DNA from: Pantoea piersonii
GTDB lineage: Bacteria > Pseudomonadota > Gammaproteobacteria > Enterobacterales > Enterobacteriaceae
NCBI RefSeq assembly: GCF_003612015.1
Contig: NZ_RARB01000002.1
Location: 373,590-437,589, forward strand
Length of the DNA stretch: 64,000 nt
Direction: 5' to 3'
The notes under the pieces: generated by a model
The model's database searches: none
What the model saw: the letters and a program-made list of their open reading frames with translations, nothing else
What the model was told of the DNA's origin: nothing
Made by a program: the position numbers and the translations under genes
Shown here: piece by piece, positions 1-9,232 of the stretch
Layout of the letters: each line of letters begins with the position of its first letter
Numbering within the stretch: the first letter of the stretch is position 1

Positions 1-138
1 AACTGGGATGTGGTGATGTTCCTGACCATCATCCTCGTGGCGGTGGTCATGATCATGGATGCGATCTCCAGCCAGCTGCGTAAGCGCTATATCAGCGGGA
101 AACCGGTGCCGCTCTGGCAGCCTGCCGCGCGCGACTGA
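1..138 (+). CDS. C-terminal end of a phosphonate-type ABC permease (PhnE-like), partial
   Basis: The frame is open from base 1 and ends at TGA 136-138, giving 45 residues. It shows one hydrophobic membrane segment (VVMFLTIILVAVVMIMDAI) followed by a basic cytoplasmic tail (SSQLRKRY). This closing pattern is typical of PhnE-family inner-membrane permeases that import phosphonates or phosphite, but too little is present to fix the substrate. The last 47 bases overlap the 3' end of the convergent histidine-kinase gene. The rest of the transporter lies to the left of the window. Confidence 0.55.
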   Translation, partial: NWDVVMFLTIILVAVVMIMDAISSQLRKRYISGKPVPLWQPAARD

Positions 139-2674
139 GCCGCTCGCTGCGCTGCCAGGCGCGCGTCAGCGCCTGCGCCAGCTGCCCGCTCTGCCAGGGC
201 TTCGCCAGCCGCTCGCACAGCGGCAGCGCGACCGGCTGCAGGCGCAGATCCTGACCGCTGATCAGCAGCGTCGCCAGCTGCGGCCACTGCTGCTGCGCCT
301 GGCGGATCACCTCGGCGCCGTTCAGCGCGCCGGGCAGCATCAGGTCGCTGATCAACAGATCGATATCGGGCGTCTGGCGCAGCAGCGCCAGCGCCTCTTC
401 GCCGCTGTCACACTCCAGCGTCACGTAGCCAAGCTGATGCAGATGCTCGCAGAGCGTCTGGCGCACCGCCGGTTCGTCATCCAGCACCAGCACCAGCTTA
501 TCGCGCGGCGGCGGGGGTGTGACGGGCCTTACCGGCATTAATGCCGCCGCGCTTTCGGGCGCGCGCGGTAGCAGCAGACGCACGGTGGTTCCCTGGCCGG
601 GAGCGGTGTCAATCTCTATCTGGCCGCCTGACTGGCGCACAAAACCATACACCATCGACAGGCCCAGCCCGCTGCCGCTGCCGGTCTCTTTCGTGGTGAA
701 AAAAGGTTCGAATACCTGTTCCCGCACTTCTGCCGTCATGCCGCAGCCCTGGTCAGTCACCTCAATCACCACGCGCTCGCCTTTCTCCCGCTGTTGATTA
801 CAGATGCGCAGGCGGATTTCGCCGCTCCTCTGCTGCATGGCATCACGTGCATTCACCACCAGATTCATCAGCGCATTCTCCAGCTGGCTGGCGTCAATCC
901 AGGCGAGCCAGCCGGGCTGCTGCGCCTCAATAACCAGACGCTGGGCGGGCAGCAGCGAGTGCTGCAGCAGGCTTTGCAGCTCATCCACCAGCTGCACCAC
1001 CGAGACGGCGCGCGGATGCAGCGCCTGCTTGCGGGAAAAGGCCAGCAGACGCTGAGTGAGCAGCGCGGCGCGATCCGCCGCCTGGCGGGCGCGTTCGACG
1101 CGGCTTGCCACACTCCCCGGCGGCAGCTGGCCCTGGGTCAGCGCCAGGCTGCCGATAATCACTGCCAGCAGGTTATTAAAATCGTGCGCGATGCCGCCAG
1201 TAAGCTGGCCAACCGCTTTCATTTTCTGGCTATGCACCAGCGCCTCTTCCAGCGCTTTGCGTGCGGTGCGCTCCAGCACCGTGTTGACAATGCCGCGATG
1301 CGGCACCGGGCTGAAGCGCAGCTCCAGTGTGCGGCCATCCGCCAGCCGCACCTCCTGCGGCTCGCCCGGATGCGGCAGATCCACGCCCGCACGCTGCAAC
1401 AGCTGGCGATAGTGCAGGCCGCGACGCAGCGCATGGTCGGGCAGCCCCAGCAGCTGCGGATACTGAGCATTCCATACCACCAGCTGGCCGTCGTTGTCGA
1501 ACAGCGCAAAGCCGTCGCGCATGGCGAGAAAAGTAGACTCAAGCTGGCTGCTTTTCTCCTTCAGCAGGCGCGAGGTATGCGCCAGCGACGCGGTATTGCG
1601 CGCGAAAACGTTGAAGGCGCGCGCCAGATCGCCCAGCTCGTCGCGCCGCTGCAGGCCGGGCACGGAGACGTGTTTTTCCCCCTGCGCCAGGCGGGTCATC
1701 GCCTCTGCAATGGCGGTCAGGCTGGAACCAAGGTTGCGGTAGATATAGACCCCGGCATAGCCGGTGATCGCCAGCGCCAGCAGGGCGAACAGCGCGATAA
1801 ACAGGATCACCGAGTTAAGTTCGCGGTGGGTCTCCGCGCTGCGCATTTCGCTCTGCTGCGCCACCTGCTGCACGCAGGCGGTAATATCGTCGTTCAGCGC
1901 TGCCACCAGCGCCTTGATGCGGTAGGTTGAGTAAGCGATAGCCAGATCGTTCTCGGCGAGCCGGTCCGCCAGCGGGCGCAGCGACTGCTGGGTCGCAATC
2001 AGACGCGCGATTTTTTCATCCAGCACCGCATCGCCGGAGGCGGGCTGCCACGCCGTCATCACCTGCTGCAGCTGATCGACTACCGCTCCAGGCGAGGGGG
2101 TGCGAATCGCCACCGCGAGCAGGCGTTCAGTCTGCTCACGCAGCGACGCCGCTGGCCCGCGCTGCACCCGGGCGGCGAGCTGATCGATATGGTCCAGCAG
2201 CAGCTGCGACTGCCACAGGCCGCTGAGCAGGGCATTGCGTTGCAGGTGGCGCTGATGGCCGTTGATTAGCAGCTGTGTGATGGTCTGCTCCAGCATCAGG
2301 CTGCGCGCGCGGATGCGCGCTACCCGCGCGGGCTGACGCGTCGCGAGCGGCGCCGAGGCGAGCAGCGTCAGCGAATGCTGCAGCGCCTGCTGGTTCTGCT
2401 GCAGCCGCTGTGATTCGCTCTGATACTCCAGCGCGCCTACCACCTGTGACAAGCGTACCGCCGCCGTGGCGACGCTGGCGGTATCACGCGCCAGCGCCAG
2501 GCTGGCGCTCATATCGTTCAGGGTTTGCGCCTGCGCCTGCTCCTGAATACGTCCGGCATGGCGGAAGCCGAGTATCGCGACCACGCTCACCATCAGCGTG
2601 ACGCACACCACCAGCAGATTAAACAACAGCAGGCGGCCACGCGCGCCCGCCTGCCAGGGATGTTCATGCCGCAT
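92..2674 (-). CDS. Hybrid sensor histidine kinase (TorS-like layout)
   Basis: 860 aa inner-membrane kinase. TM1 is at about residues 14-37 and TM2 at about 288-312. They enclose a helical, Gln-rich periplasmic sensor of about 250 residues. Then come HAMP (about 313-365), a PAS-like domain (about 380-470), HisKA with phospho-acceptor His497 in GGIAHDFNNLL, a HATPase (NLVVNARDAM; GCGM; GSGSGLGL), and a C-terminal receiver with Asp777. No Hpt domain follows, so phosphate may pass to a separate Hpt protein or the receiver may act as a brake. The start is the ATG preceded by GGAGG. It is transcribed away from the sugar-type ABC operon, and the OmpR-type regulator at 6361-7095 is the obvious partner. 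Signal sensing through the adjacent periplasmic binding protein, as in TorT-TorS, is an inference. Confidence 0.85.
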   Translation of the reverse strand: MRHEHPWQAGARGRLLLFNLLVVCVTLMVSVVAILGFRHAGRIQEQAQAQTLNDMSASLALARDTASVATAAVRLSQVVGALEYQSESQRLQQNQQALQHSLTLLASAPLATRQPARVARIRARSLMLEQTITQLLINGHQRHLQRNALLSGLWQSQLLLDHIDQLAARVQRGPAASLREQTERLLAVAIRTPSPGAVVDQLQQVMTAWQPASGDAVLDEKIARLIATQQSLRPLADRLAENDLAIAYSTYRIKALVAALNDDITACVQQVAQQSEMRSAETHRELNSVILFIALFALLALAITGYAGVYIYRNLGSSLTAIAEAMTRLAQGEKHVSVPGLQRRDELGDLARAFNVFARNTASLAHTSRLLKEKSSQLESTFLAMRDGFALFDNDGQLVVWNAQYPQLLGLPDHALRRGLHYRQLLQRAGVDLPHPGEPQEVRLADGRTLELRFSPVPHRGIVNTVLERTARKALEEALVHSQKMKAVGQLTGGIAHDFNNLLAVIIGSLALTQGQLPPGSVASRVERARQAADRAALLTQRLLAFSRKQALHPRAVSVVQLVDELQSLLQHSLLPAQRLVIEAQQPGWLAWIDASQLENALMNLVVNARDAMQQRSGEIRLRICNQQREKGERVVIEVTDQGCGMTAEVREQVFEPFFTTKETGSGSGLGLSMVYGFVRQSGGQIEIDTAPGQGTTVRLLLPRAPESAAALMPVRPVTPPPPRDKLVLVLDDEPAVRQTLCEHLHQLGYVTLECDSGEEALALLRQTPDIDLLISDLMLPGALNGAEVIRQAQQQWPQLATLLISGQDLRLQPVALPLCERLAKPWQSGQLAQALTRAWQRSERLSRARQAARAAPVSR

Positions 2675-2727
2675 ATCGCGCCTCCGCGTCCGCCGTGACT
2701 GAGGCGAGTATAGGACGCGCCCTGACG

Positions 2728-2750
2728 CCGTTTATGACAAATATGAACGG
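2728..2750. promoter_or_regulatory. Inverted repeat between the kinase gene and the ABC operon, candidate operator
   Basis: CCGTTTAT at 2728-2735 and ATGAACGG at 2743-2750 form arms matching 7 of 8 bases, with a 7-base spacer. The right arm read on the minus strand (CCGTTCATAT) resembles the TorR box CTGTTCATAT. It lies 53 bp from the kinase start and 69 bp from the ATPase start, a suitable place for a response-regulator site acting on both directions. The assignment is an inference. Confidence 0.4.
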
Positions 2751-2818
2751 CCGCTGACATTTTCCATTTATCTGGCGTTGCTTTACTCAGCCGTAACCAC
2801 GGTTATCTGGAGCGGCCC

Positions 2819-4333
2819 ATGACAGCCACACCGATTCTGCAGATGCGCGAAATCACGCGGCGCTTCGGCCAGTTTTATGCGCTGAAGGGCGTGGATCTCA
2901 CTGTTTATGCCGGTGAAATTCACGCGCTGATGGGCGAAAACGGCGCGGGCAAGAGCACGCTGATGAAGATCCTGGCGGGCGCCTACAGCGCCACCAGCGG
3001 CGAGATCCTGATCGACGGCCGACCCTACGCCCTTAAGGGGCCAAAGGAGGCGCTGGCGGCAGGCATCACGCTGATTTATCAGGAGATCAACCTCGCGCCT
3101 AACCTGACGGTAGCGGAGAACATTTTTCTCGGCAGCGAAATCACACGCGGCGGGCTCATCCGCCGACGCCAGATGGCCGAAGAGGCGCAGCAGGTTATCG
3201 ACCGGCTCGGCGCGCAGTTTAAAGCCACCGACCGCGTCAGCCGACTCAGCATCGCTGAACAGCAGCAGGTGGAGATCGCCCGCGCGCTCTACCGCAACAG
3301 CCGCATTCTGGTGATGGACGAACCCACTGCCGCGCTAAGCAACCGTGAAACCGAGCAGCTTTTCGCGCTGATTAAGCGCCTGCGCGCGGAAGGCATGGCA
3401 ATCATCTATATCAGCCACCGGATGGCGGAGGTCTATGAGCTTTCCGATCGCGTCAGCGTGCTGCGCGACGGACAGTATGTCGGCAGCCTGACTCGCGACA
3501 GCCTCAACGCCAGCGAACTGGTGCGCATGATGGTCGGCCGTCCGCTGAGCGACCTCTTTAATAAAGATCACACCATTCCCTTCGGCGAGATTCGGCTGGC
3601 GGTCAACCATCTGACCGATGGCGGCAAGGTGCGACCGAGCAGTCTGGCGGTACGCGCCGGCGAGATCGTCGGACTGGCCGGACTGGTGGGCGCCGGGCGC
3701 AGCGAACTGGCGCAGCTTATCTTCGGCGTGCATAAACCCAGCGGCGGCGAGATCTGGATTGACGGGCAGGAGGTAAAGATCCATTCGCCGCGCGACGCCA
3801 TTGCTCGCGGCATCGGTTTTCTCACCGAAAACCGCAAAGAGCAGGGACTGTTTCTGGAGATGGCGGCGCAGGAGAACATTGTGATGGCGACGCTCGAGCG
3901 CGACGCCAGCTACGGACTGCTTAACCGGCGCAAAGGAGAGCAGATCGCCAGCGACGCCATCGCCACGCTCAATATCCGCGTGCCGCACGCGCAGGTGAGG
4001 GCGGGCGGCCTGTCTGGCGGCAATCAGCAGAAGCTGCTGATTTCGCGCTGGGTGTCGATCGGACCGCGCATCCTGATCCTGGATGAGCCGACGCGCGGCG
4101 TTGATGTCGGCGCCAAAAGCGAGATCTACCGCATGATGAATCAGATGGCACAGCAGGGCGTGGCGATTCTGATGATCTCCAGCGAGCTGCCGGAAGTGGT
4201 CGGCATGAGCGATCGCGTTTACGTGATGCGCGAAGGCGCCATCGCGGGCGAGCTGGACAGAGAGCATATCAGCCAGGAAAACATTATGACGCTGGCCACC
4301 GGGGCGCACACGGCGTCGCCGATAGAAATATAA
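2819..4333 (+). CDS. Ribose-type sugar ABC transporter ATP-binding protein (RbsA/MglA family)
   Basis: 504 aa with two fused ATPase domains, the normal CUT2 layout. Domain 1 has Walker [10 protein letters not shown] at residues 39-47, signature LSIAEQQQ and Walker [12 protein letters not shown]. Domain 2 has the degenerate P-loop GLVGAGRSE, signature LSGGNQQK and [12 protein letters not shown]. It powers uptake through the permease encoded next. First gene of a three-gene operon (ATPase, permease, binding protein); the start has GGAG 6 bases upstream. The sugar cannot be read from the sequence: ribose, galactose, xylose and other CUT2 substrates are all possible. Confidence 0.9.
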   Translation: MTATPILQMREITRRFGQFYALKGVDLTVYAGEIHALMGENGAGKSTLMKILAGAYSATSGEILIDGRPYALKGPKEALAAGITLIYQEINLAPNLTVAENIFLGSEITRGGLIRRRQMAEEAQQVIDRLGAQFKATDRVSRLSIAEQQQVEIARALYRNSRILVMDEPTAALSNRETEQLFALIKRLRAEGMAIIYISHRMAEVYELSDRVSVLRDGQYVGSLTRDSLNASELVRMMVGRPLSDLFNKDHTIPFGEIRLAVNHLTDGGKVRPSSLAVRAGEIVGLAGLVGAGRSELAQLIFGVHKPSGGEIWIDGQEVKIHSPRDAIARGIGFLTENRKEQGLFLEMAAQENIVMATLERDASYGLLNRRKGEQIASDAIATLNIRVPHAQVRAGGLSGGNQQKLLISRWVSIGPRILILDEPTRGVDVGAKSEIYRMMNQMAQQGVAILMISSELPEVVGMSDRVYVMREGAIAGELDREHISQENIMTLATGAHTASPIEI

Positions 4334-4346
4334 GGAGAACAGAGCG

Positions 4347-5327
4347 ATGACAGAAACCACGCGTGCGAAAGCGCCCACCGTTAAACGGGCGCTGATGGGC
4401 GACCTGCTGCAAACCGTCGGCATCCTGCCGATCCTCGTGCTGATTGTGGTGGTGTTCGGCTTTGTCGCGCCGAACTTTTTCACCGAGGCCAATCTGCTCA
4501 ATATTACCCGTCAGGCCTCAATTAATATTGTGCTGGCGGCCGGTATGACCTTTGTGATCTTAACCGGCGGGATCGATCTCTCGGTTGGCTCGATGCTCGG
4601 CACCACGGCGGTAGTGGCGATGGTGGCTTCGCTCGATCCGATGCTCGCCAGCATGACGATTCCGATGGCGCTGGGCGCGGGTCTGGTGATGGGACTGTTC
4701 AACGGCATTCTGGTCGCCTGGGCCGGGCTGCCGCCTTTTATCGTCACCCTCGGCACCTATACGGCGCTGCGCGGCGCCGCCTATCTGCTGGCGAACGGCA
4801 CCACGGTGATCAACTCCGATATCAGCTTTGAATGGATAGGCAACGGCTATCTCGGGCCGGTGCCCTGGCTGATCGTTATCGCCTTCGCCGTGATTGCTCT
4901 CTGCTGGTTTATTCTGCGCCGCACCACGCTGGGTGTTCATATCTACGCGGTCGGCGGCAATATGCAGGCGGCGCGGCTGACCGGCATTAAGGTCAGCGCG
5001 GTGCTGGTGTTTGTCTACGCCATGAGCGGGCTGCTTTCCGGGCTGGGCGGGCTGATGTCTGCGTCGCGTCTCTATAGCGCTAACGGCAACCTTGGCGTCG
5101 GCTATGAGCTGGACGCCATCGCTGCGGTGATCCTCGGCGGTACCAGCTTCGTCGGCGGCATCGGCACCATTACCGGCACGCTGGTCGGCGCGCTGATTAT
5201 CGCCACGCTGAATAATGGCATGACGCTAATGGGCGTCTCCTATTTCTGGCAGCTGGTGATCAAGGGCGCGGTGATTATTATCGCGGTGATGATCGACAAA
5301 TACCGCACCCGGCACCACGTTTCATAA
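4347..5327 (+). CDS. Ribose-type ABC transporter permease (RbsC family)
   Basis: 326 aa polytopic inner-membrane protein, the usual length for the family. It has many hydrophobic segments and the conserved CUT2 regions GGIDLSVGSMLG near residue 75 and a GGTSFVGGIGTITGTLVGAL stretch near residue 258. It begins 13 bp after the ATPase stop behind AAGGAG, so the two are probably translated from one mRNA. It forms the homodimeric channel of the importer. Confidence 0.92.
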   Translation: MTETTRAKAPTVKRALMGDLLQTVGILPILVLIVVVFGFVAPNFFTEANLLNITRQASINIVLAAGMTFVILTGGIDLSVGSMLGTTAVVAMVASLDPMLASMTIPMALGAGLVMGLFNGILVAWAGLPPFIVTLGTYTALRGAAYLLANGTTVINSDISFEWIGNGYLGPVPWLIVIAFAVIALCWFILRRTTLGVHIYAVGGNMQAARLTGIKVSAVLVFVYAMSGLLSGLGGLMSASRLYSANGNLGVGYELDAIAAVILGGTSFVGGIGTITGTLVGALIIATLNNGMTLMGVSYFWQLVIKGAVIIIAVMIDKYRTRHHVS

Positions 5328-5388
5328 GCGCTTTTTTACCCTCCGCCATTCAGCCGTTGGCGATTCTAATAACAGCAGGAGAAGGTCT

Positions 5389-6327
5389 ATGCGTTTTAAT
5401 CCGATCGTAACCGGGCTGCTGGCGGCAACGCTGTTCAGCGCCTCTGTCGCCCAGGCGAAAGATCTCAAATCCATCGGCGTCACCGTTGGCGATCTCGCTA
5501 ACCCGTTTTTCGTGCAGATCACCAAAGGCGCGGAGCTGAAAGCGCGGCAGCTGGCGGGCGACAAAGTCAACGTAACGCTGGTTTCCAGCGGCTACGATCT
5601 GGGCCAGCAGGTGGCCCAGATCGATAACTTTATCGCGGCGAAAGTCGACATGATCATCCTCAACGCCGCCGACTCTAAAGGCATCGCGCCTGCGGTGAAA
5701 CGCGCCCGCGACGCCGGGATCGTGGTGGTGGCGGTCGACGTTGCGGCCGACGGCGCCAATGCCACCATCACTTCGGACAACACCCAGGCGGGGGAGATGG
5801 CCTGTAAGTATATTTCCGACCGTCTGAAAGCGAAGGGCAACGTGCTGATCATCAACGGGCCGCCGGTTTCCGCCGTGCAGAACCGCGTTGAGGGCTGCAT
5901 GACCGAGCTGAAGCGTCATCCCGATATCAAACTGCTCTCGTGGAACCAGAACGCCAAAGGGAGCCGCGAAGGGGGGCTTGAGGTGATGACCGGCCTGCTG
6001 TCGGCCAATCCGAAGGTGGATGCGGTGTTCGCCATTAACGATCCTACGGCGATCGGCGCCGATCTGGCGGCGAAACAGGCGCAGCGCAATGAATTCTTTA
6101 TTGTCGGCGTCGATGGATCGCCCGATGGGGAAGAAGCGCTGAAGCGTAAGAATTCGCTGTTCGTCGCTACCCCGGCACAGGATCCGCAGGTGATGGCGGC
6201 GAAAGCAGTGGAGATCGGCTACGACATTCTGCAGGGTAAACCGGCGCCCGATAAGCCGGTATTGATCCCGGTTACCCTAATCGATCGCAACAACGTCGGC
6301 AGCTACAAGGGCTGGACGGTAAAATAG
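5389..6327 (+). CDS. Periplasmic sugar-binding protein (RbsB-like)
   Basis: 312 aa. The signal peptide (about 23 residues) ends in VAQA before KDLKS. The mature part follows the RbsB pattern: an IGVTVGDLANPFF strand, a DMIILNAADSKGI segment and a VFAINDPTAIGA segment. It is the substrate receptor of the transporter at 2819-5327; the spacing is 61 bp and the RBS is AGGAGA. Gene order with the binding protein last is common in CUT2 operons. Because a kinase and regulator bracket the operon, it could also present ligand to the sensor; this is an inference from TorT- and ChvE-type systems. Confidence 0.9.
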   Translation: MRFNPIVTGLLAATLFSASVAQAKDLKSIGVTVGDLANPFFVQITKGAELKARQLAGDKVNVTLVSSGYDLGQQVAQIDNFIAAKVDMIILNAADSKGIAPAVKRARDAGIVVVAVDVAADGANATITSDNTQAGEMACKYISDRLKAKGNVLIINGPPVSAVQNRVEGCMTELKRHPDIKLLSWNQNAKGSREGGLEVMTGLLSANPKVDAVFAINDPTAIGADLAAKQAQRNEFFIVGVDGSPDGEEALKRKNSLFVATPAQDPQVMAAKAVEIGYDILQGKPAPDKPVLIPVTLIDRNNVGSYKGWTVK

Positions 6328-6360
6328 CGCCAGACGACGCGGTTCCGGCTGTTTGCCTGG

Positions 6361-7095
6361 TCAGGCGCTCAGCCGAACCGCTTCCGGACGCGCGACATCG
6401 GCGGAAAAGACATAGCCGAGGCCGCGAATGGTGCGGATCAGGCTGGGCTGATGCGGGTTAGTTTCGATTTTGCGCCGCAGACGCATAATCAGCACGTCGA
6501 TGGTGCGATCAAACACGTCAAGACTTTCACCGTGCGTCAGCTCCAGCAGCTGATCGCGCGTCAGCACCTTGCGCGCGTGACGCACCAGCGCGCGCAGTAG
6601 CGCATACTCGCCCTGCGTCAGCGGAACTGACTCGCGCTGCGGGTTAAGCAGCTGACAGCGCGACTCATCAAGCTGCCAGCCGTTAAAACGCCAGCCGCAC
6701 TCCGCCGTTTCTGGCGGTGCGAGACGACCGCCGCGCCGCAGCGCCGCGCGTGCTCTGGCCACCACCACACGCGGGTTAAAGGGCTTGGCGATATAGTCAT
6801 CCGCGCCCATCTCCAGCCCTACCACCATTTCCGCTTCAGAACCCATGCCGGTCAGCATAATAACCAGCAGATCCGGACGCTGACGCTGCAGCTGCTGCAG
6901 CACCAGCAGGCCGTTGGTATCTGGCAGCATCATATCCAGCATCACCAGCGCGATATCGCTATGCTGCGCCAGCAACGCTGACGCATCCCGACCGTAATGG
7001 CAGCAGTAAACGCTAATCTGTTGTTCATTCAGCACATCCTGCAGCAGTTCGCAGACGGCTTTATCATCATCGACAACCAGAATGGCGGGCTTCAT
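6361..7095 (-). CDS. OmpR/TorR-family response regulator
   Basis: 244 aa. The receiver domain has the acidic pair at residues 9-11, phospho-acceptor Asp54 (VMLDMMLP), a conserved Thr in MLTGMGSE and Lys in YIAKPF. The C-terminal winged helix has DVLIMRLRRKIE and IRTIRGLGYVF. The reading frame extends further upstream, but ATG at 7095 starts exactly at the receiver beta-strand (MKPAILVVDDD) and has GAGG upstream. It is convergent with the ABC operon it borders and is the likely partner of the hybrid kinase at 92-2674. Confidence 0.9.
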   Translation of the reverse strand: MKPAILVVDDDKAVCELLQDVLNEQQISVYCCHYGRDASALLAQHSDIALVMLDMMLPDTNGLLVLQQLQRQRPDLLVIMLTGMGSEAEMVVGLEMGADDYIAKPFNPRVVVARARAALRRGGRLAPPETAECGWRFNGWQLDESRCQLLNPQRESVPLTQGEYALLRALVRHARKVLTRDQLLELTHGESLDVFDRTIDVLIMRLRRKIETNPHQPSLIRTIRGLGYVFSADVARPEAVRLSA

Positions 7096-7337
7096 GCAGC
7101 TCGACCTCAAGGTTATAAAAAGGTTAACAAGAGTGTACACGGCGCGTTTTGCGCCGCGCTGACAAGCGATGGAAACGTGAGCGATATCGCCATTGAGTTT
7201 GCTGAAGCGTGCGTTAGCGCAGAATTTTTCGGCCGCCTGAAGGCGGCGATGAAAACGATTGCGCAGCAGCGGGGCAATGCACCATAATCGCGCCTTCTTT
7301 TGGTTCAGATTTCTCTTAGAAAATGCCAGGCCTGGCA

Positions 7338-7381
7338 AGGTAAACGATTGCGTTTGCAGCTGGCATAGCGATTGCTATGAC
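7338..7381 (+). promoter_or_regulatory. Putative promoter with PurR-type operator for the purine permease
   Basis: AGGTAAACGATTGCGT at 7338-7353 closely matches PurR operators of the codBA type (ACGAAAACGATTGCTT), including the central AAACGATTGC. It abuts a -35 TTTGCA (7353-7358), a 17-base spacer and a -10 TATGAC (7376-7381). Repression by PurR with hypoxanthine or guanine would fit the NCS2 permease downstream. The promoter call is by eye. Confidence 0.5.
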
Positions 7382-7521
7382 TTCAGGCCTTATGGAGATT
7401 CAGGGCGTGACGACAGCAGCCGTCAGCATGCAGCGGCGCGTCGTGCGGTATCACAAAAATCAGCATGTAACCCACACTGGCAAGTGAGAACGCGCATTCG
7501 TGCCGTCTCCGCTCTTGAGAG

Positions 7522-8823
7522 ATGATGATGTTAGAAAAACTGTTCAAGCTAAAAGCGCATAACACGACGGTTCGCACCGAAGTGATCGCCGGGATCACCA
7601 CCTTCCTGGCGATGGCTTATATCCTGTTTGTTAACCCCAGCATTCTGGGGGCCACCGGGATGGATAAAGGGGCGGTTTTCGTCGCCACCTGTCTGGCGGC
7701 GGCAATCGGCTCGGTACTGATGGGCCTGATCGCCAACTACCCGATCGCGCTGGCGCCGGGCATGGGGCTGAACGCCTTCTTTACTTATACCGTCGTGCTG
7801 CATATGGGTTACACCTGGCAGATCGCGCTGGGCGCGGTATTTTTGTCGGCGGTGATCTTCTTCGCGCTGTCGATTTTCAAAATCCGCGAGTGGATTATCG
7901 CCAGCATTCCGCTGCCGCTGCGCGCCGGGATTGCAGCGGGCATCGGGCTGTTCCTCGCGCTTATCGCGCTGGAAGGCGCGGGTATCGTAGTGGATAACCC
8001 GGCGACCCTGGTCGGGCTGGGCGATCTGACGAAGCCGGGTCCGCTGCTGGCGCTGCTTGGCTTTATCGTGATTGTGGTGCTGGAGGCGCGTCGCGTTACC
8101 GGTGCGGTGCTGATCGGCATTCTGCTGATTACCTTTATTTCAATGGGGATCGGTCTGTCGCCTTTCGCCGGCGTCTTCTCCGCGCCGCCCTCCATCGCGC
8201 CGACCTTTATGCAGCTGGATATCGCCGGGGCGTTTAACGTCGGCCTGGTCAGCGTGATTTTCGCCTTTCTGTTTGTCGACGTGTTCGATAATACCGGTAC
8301 GCTGCTGGGCGTGACCAAACGCGCTGGTCTGGCGGACGAGCAGGGCAATATCCCGAAAATGGGACGCGCGCTGGTAGCTGACAGCGCCGCAGCGCTGTTT
8401 GGTTCGCTGCTCGGCACCTCGACCACGACCAGTTACGTGGAGTCCGCGGCTGGCGTGAGCGCGGGCGGACGCACCGGCTTAACGGCGGTAGTGGTCGCCA
8501 TTCTGTTCCTGCTGGCGCTTTTCTTCTCGCCGCTGGCAGGCAGCGTGCCGGTCTATGCGACGGCACCCGCGTTGCTGTTTGTGGCGGTGCTGATGGCGTC
8601 CGGCCTGGCGGAGATCGACTGGAAAGACGTCACGACGGCAGCGCCGGTGACCGTAACCGCGCTGACGATGCCGCTGACCTACTCTATCGCTAACGGCATC
8701 GCCTTCGGCTTTATCACATGGACGGTGATAAAAGTGCTGAGCGGCCGTTTCAAAGAGGTGAACGCGGCGCTGGTGATCCTCTCTTTGCTGTTCGTTATCA
8801 AGCTGGGCTGGCTCAGCGCCTGA
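7522..8823 (+). CDS. NCS2-family purine permease (adenine/guanine/hypoxanthine type)
   Basis: 433 aa, about 12 membrane segments. It aligns by eye with AdeP/AdeQ: N-terminal TTVRTEVIAGITTFLAMAY, the ALAPGMGLNAFF loop, the FLFVDVFDNTGTLLGVT motif and the SAGGRTGLTAVVV segment. The family imports nucleobases by proton symport. Three in-frame ATGs occur at 7522, 7525 and 7528; the GAGAG at 7517-7521 suits the third best. It is a single-gene unit, and the PurR-like box upstream supports a purine role. The exact base transported is not decided. Confidence 0.88.
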   Translation: MMMLEKLFKLKAHNTTVRTEVIAGITTFLAMAYILFVNPSILGATGMDKGAVFVATCLAAAIGSVLMGLIANYPIALAPGMGLNAFFTYTVVLHMGYTWQIALGAVFLSAVIFFALSIFKIREWIIASIPLPLRAGIAAGIGLFLALIALEGAGIVVDNPATLVGLGDLTKPGPLLALLGFIVIVVLEARRVTGAVLIGILLITFISMGIGLSPFAGVFSAPPSIAPTFMQLDIAGAFNVGLVSVIFAFLFVDVFDNTGTLLGVTKRAGLADEQGNIPKMGRALVADSAAALFGSLLGTSTTTSYVESAAGVSAGGRTGLTAVVVAILFLLALFFSPLAGSVPVYATAPALLFVAVLMASGLAEIDWKDVTTAAPVTVTALTMPLTYSIANGIAFGFITWTVIKVLSGRFKEVNAALVILSLLFVIKLGWLSA

Positions 8824-9232
8824 TTGCACTAGCCGCGCCTGCGACACGCTGGCGCGGTAACGCTCCTTCCTCTTTTAATGCGCGGATAGCGGCTTGTGCC
8901 CGCCGCGCATTTTCTTCTGCTCCATTGATACCGATTTGCGTAGTGGCTTCCAGAGCGCGCCAGAAAGGGTGTTAATTATCCTGACGCAGAGCTACCCTGC
9001 CAGCGCTGAATCAAGGCGCTTATCGCTCGCTATTTTTGACTGAATTAGCGGAACAGGGAATGTTTACTGGTCGGCGATCTGGTTAAATACCCAACAGCAA
9101 GGGGAAGCGCCAGCGGCATATCCGGAAGAGATCACAAGGAGAGGAGAGAACATCATGGAATTCCCGTTAAGCCCGCTTTCGCACACCTTTCCCCGGCCTC
9201 TTATCCCTCTTCGACAGCCAGGAGGAAACCCT
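8824..9232. other. Intergenic stretch with a possible gene remnant
   Basis: About 400 bp without a convincing gene. On the minus strand, from about 8975 down to 8822, a coding-like frame reads PFWRALEATTQIGINGAEENA and on to a stop, but it has no start codon and a stop lies just upstream. It may be the 3' remnant of a lost gene. A purine-rich stretch (AAGGAGAGGAGAG) precedes ATG 9155, which is in frame with the next gene. Confidence 0.3.

Noticed and set aside
794..1930. 378-residue plus-strand frame over the histidine-kinase gene
   Set aside because: Antisense shadow of the kinase; Gln/Arg/His-rich composition typical of the reverse strand of GC-rich coding DNA, no RBS or domains.
3335..4501. 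388-residue minus-strand frame over the sugar transporter ATPase
   Set aside because: Shadow of the real ATPase and permease genes, no recognisable domain.
8822..8975. Coding-like minus-strand frame beside the purine permease
   Set aside because: No start codon and a stop just upstream; kept only as a possible remnant in the intergenic entry.
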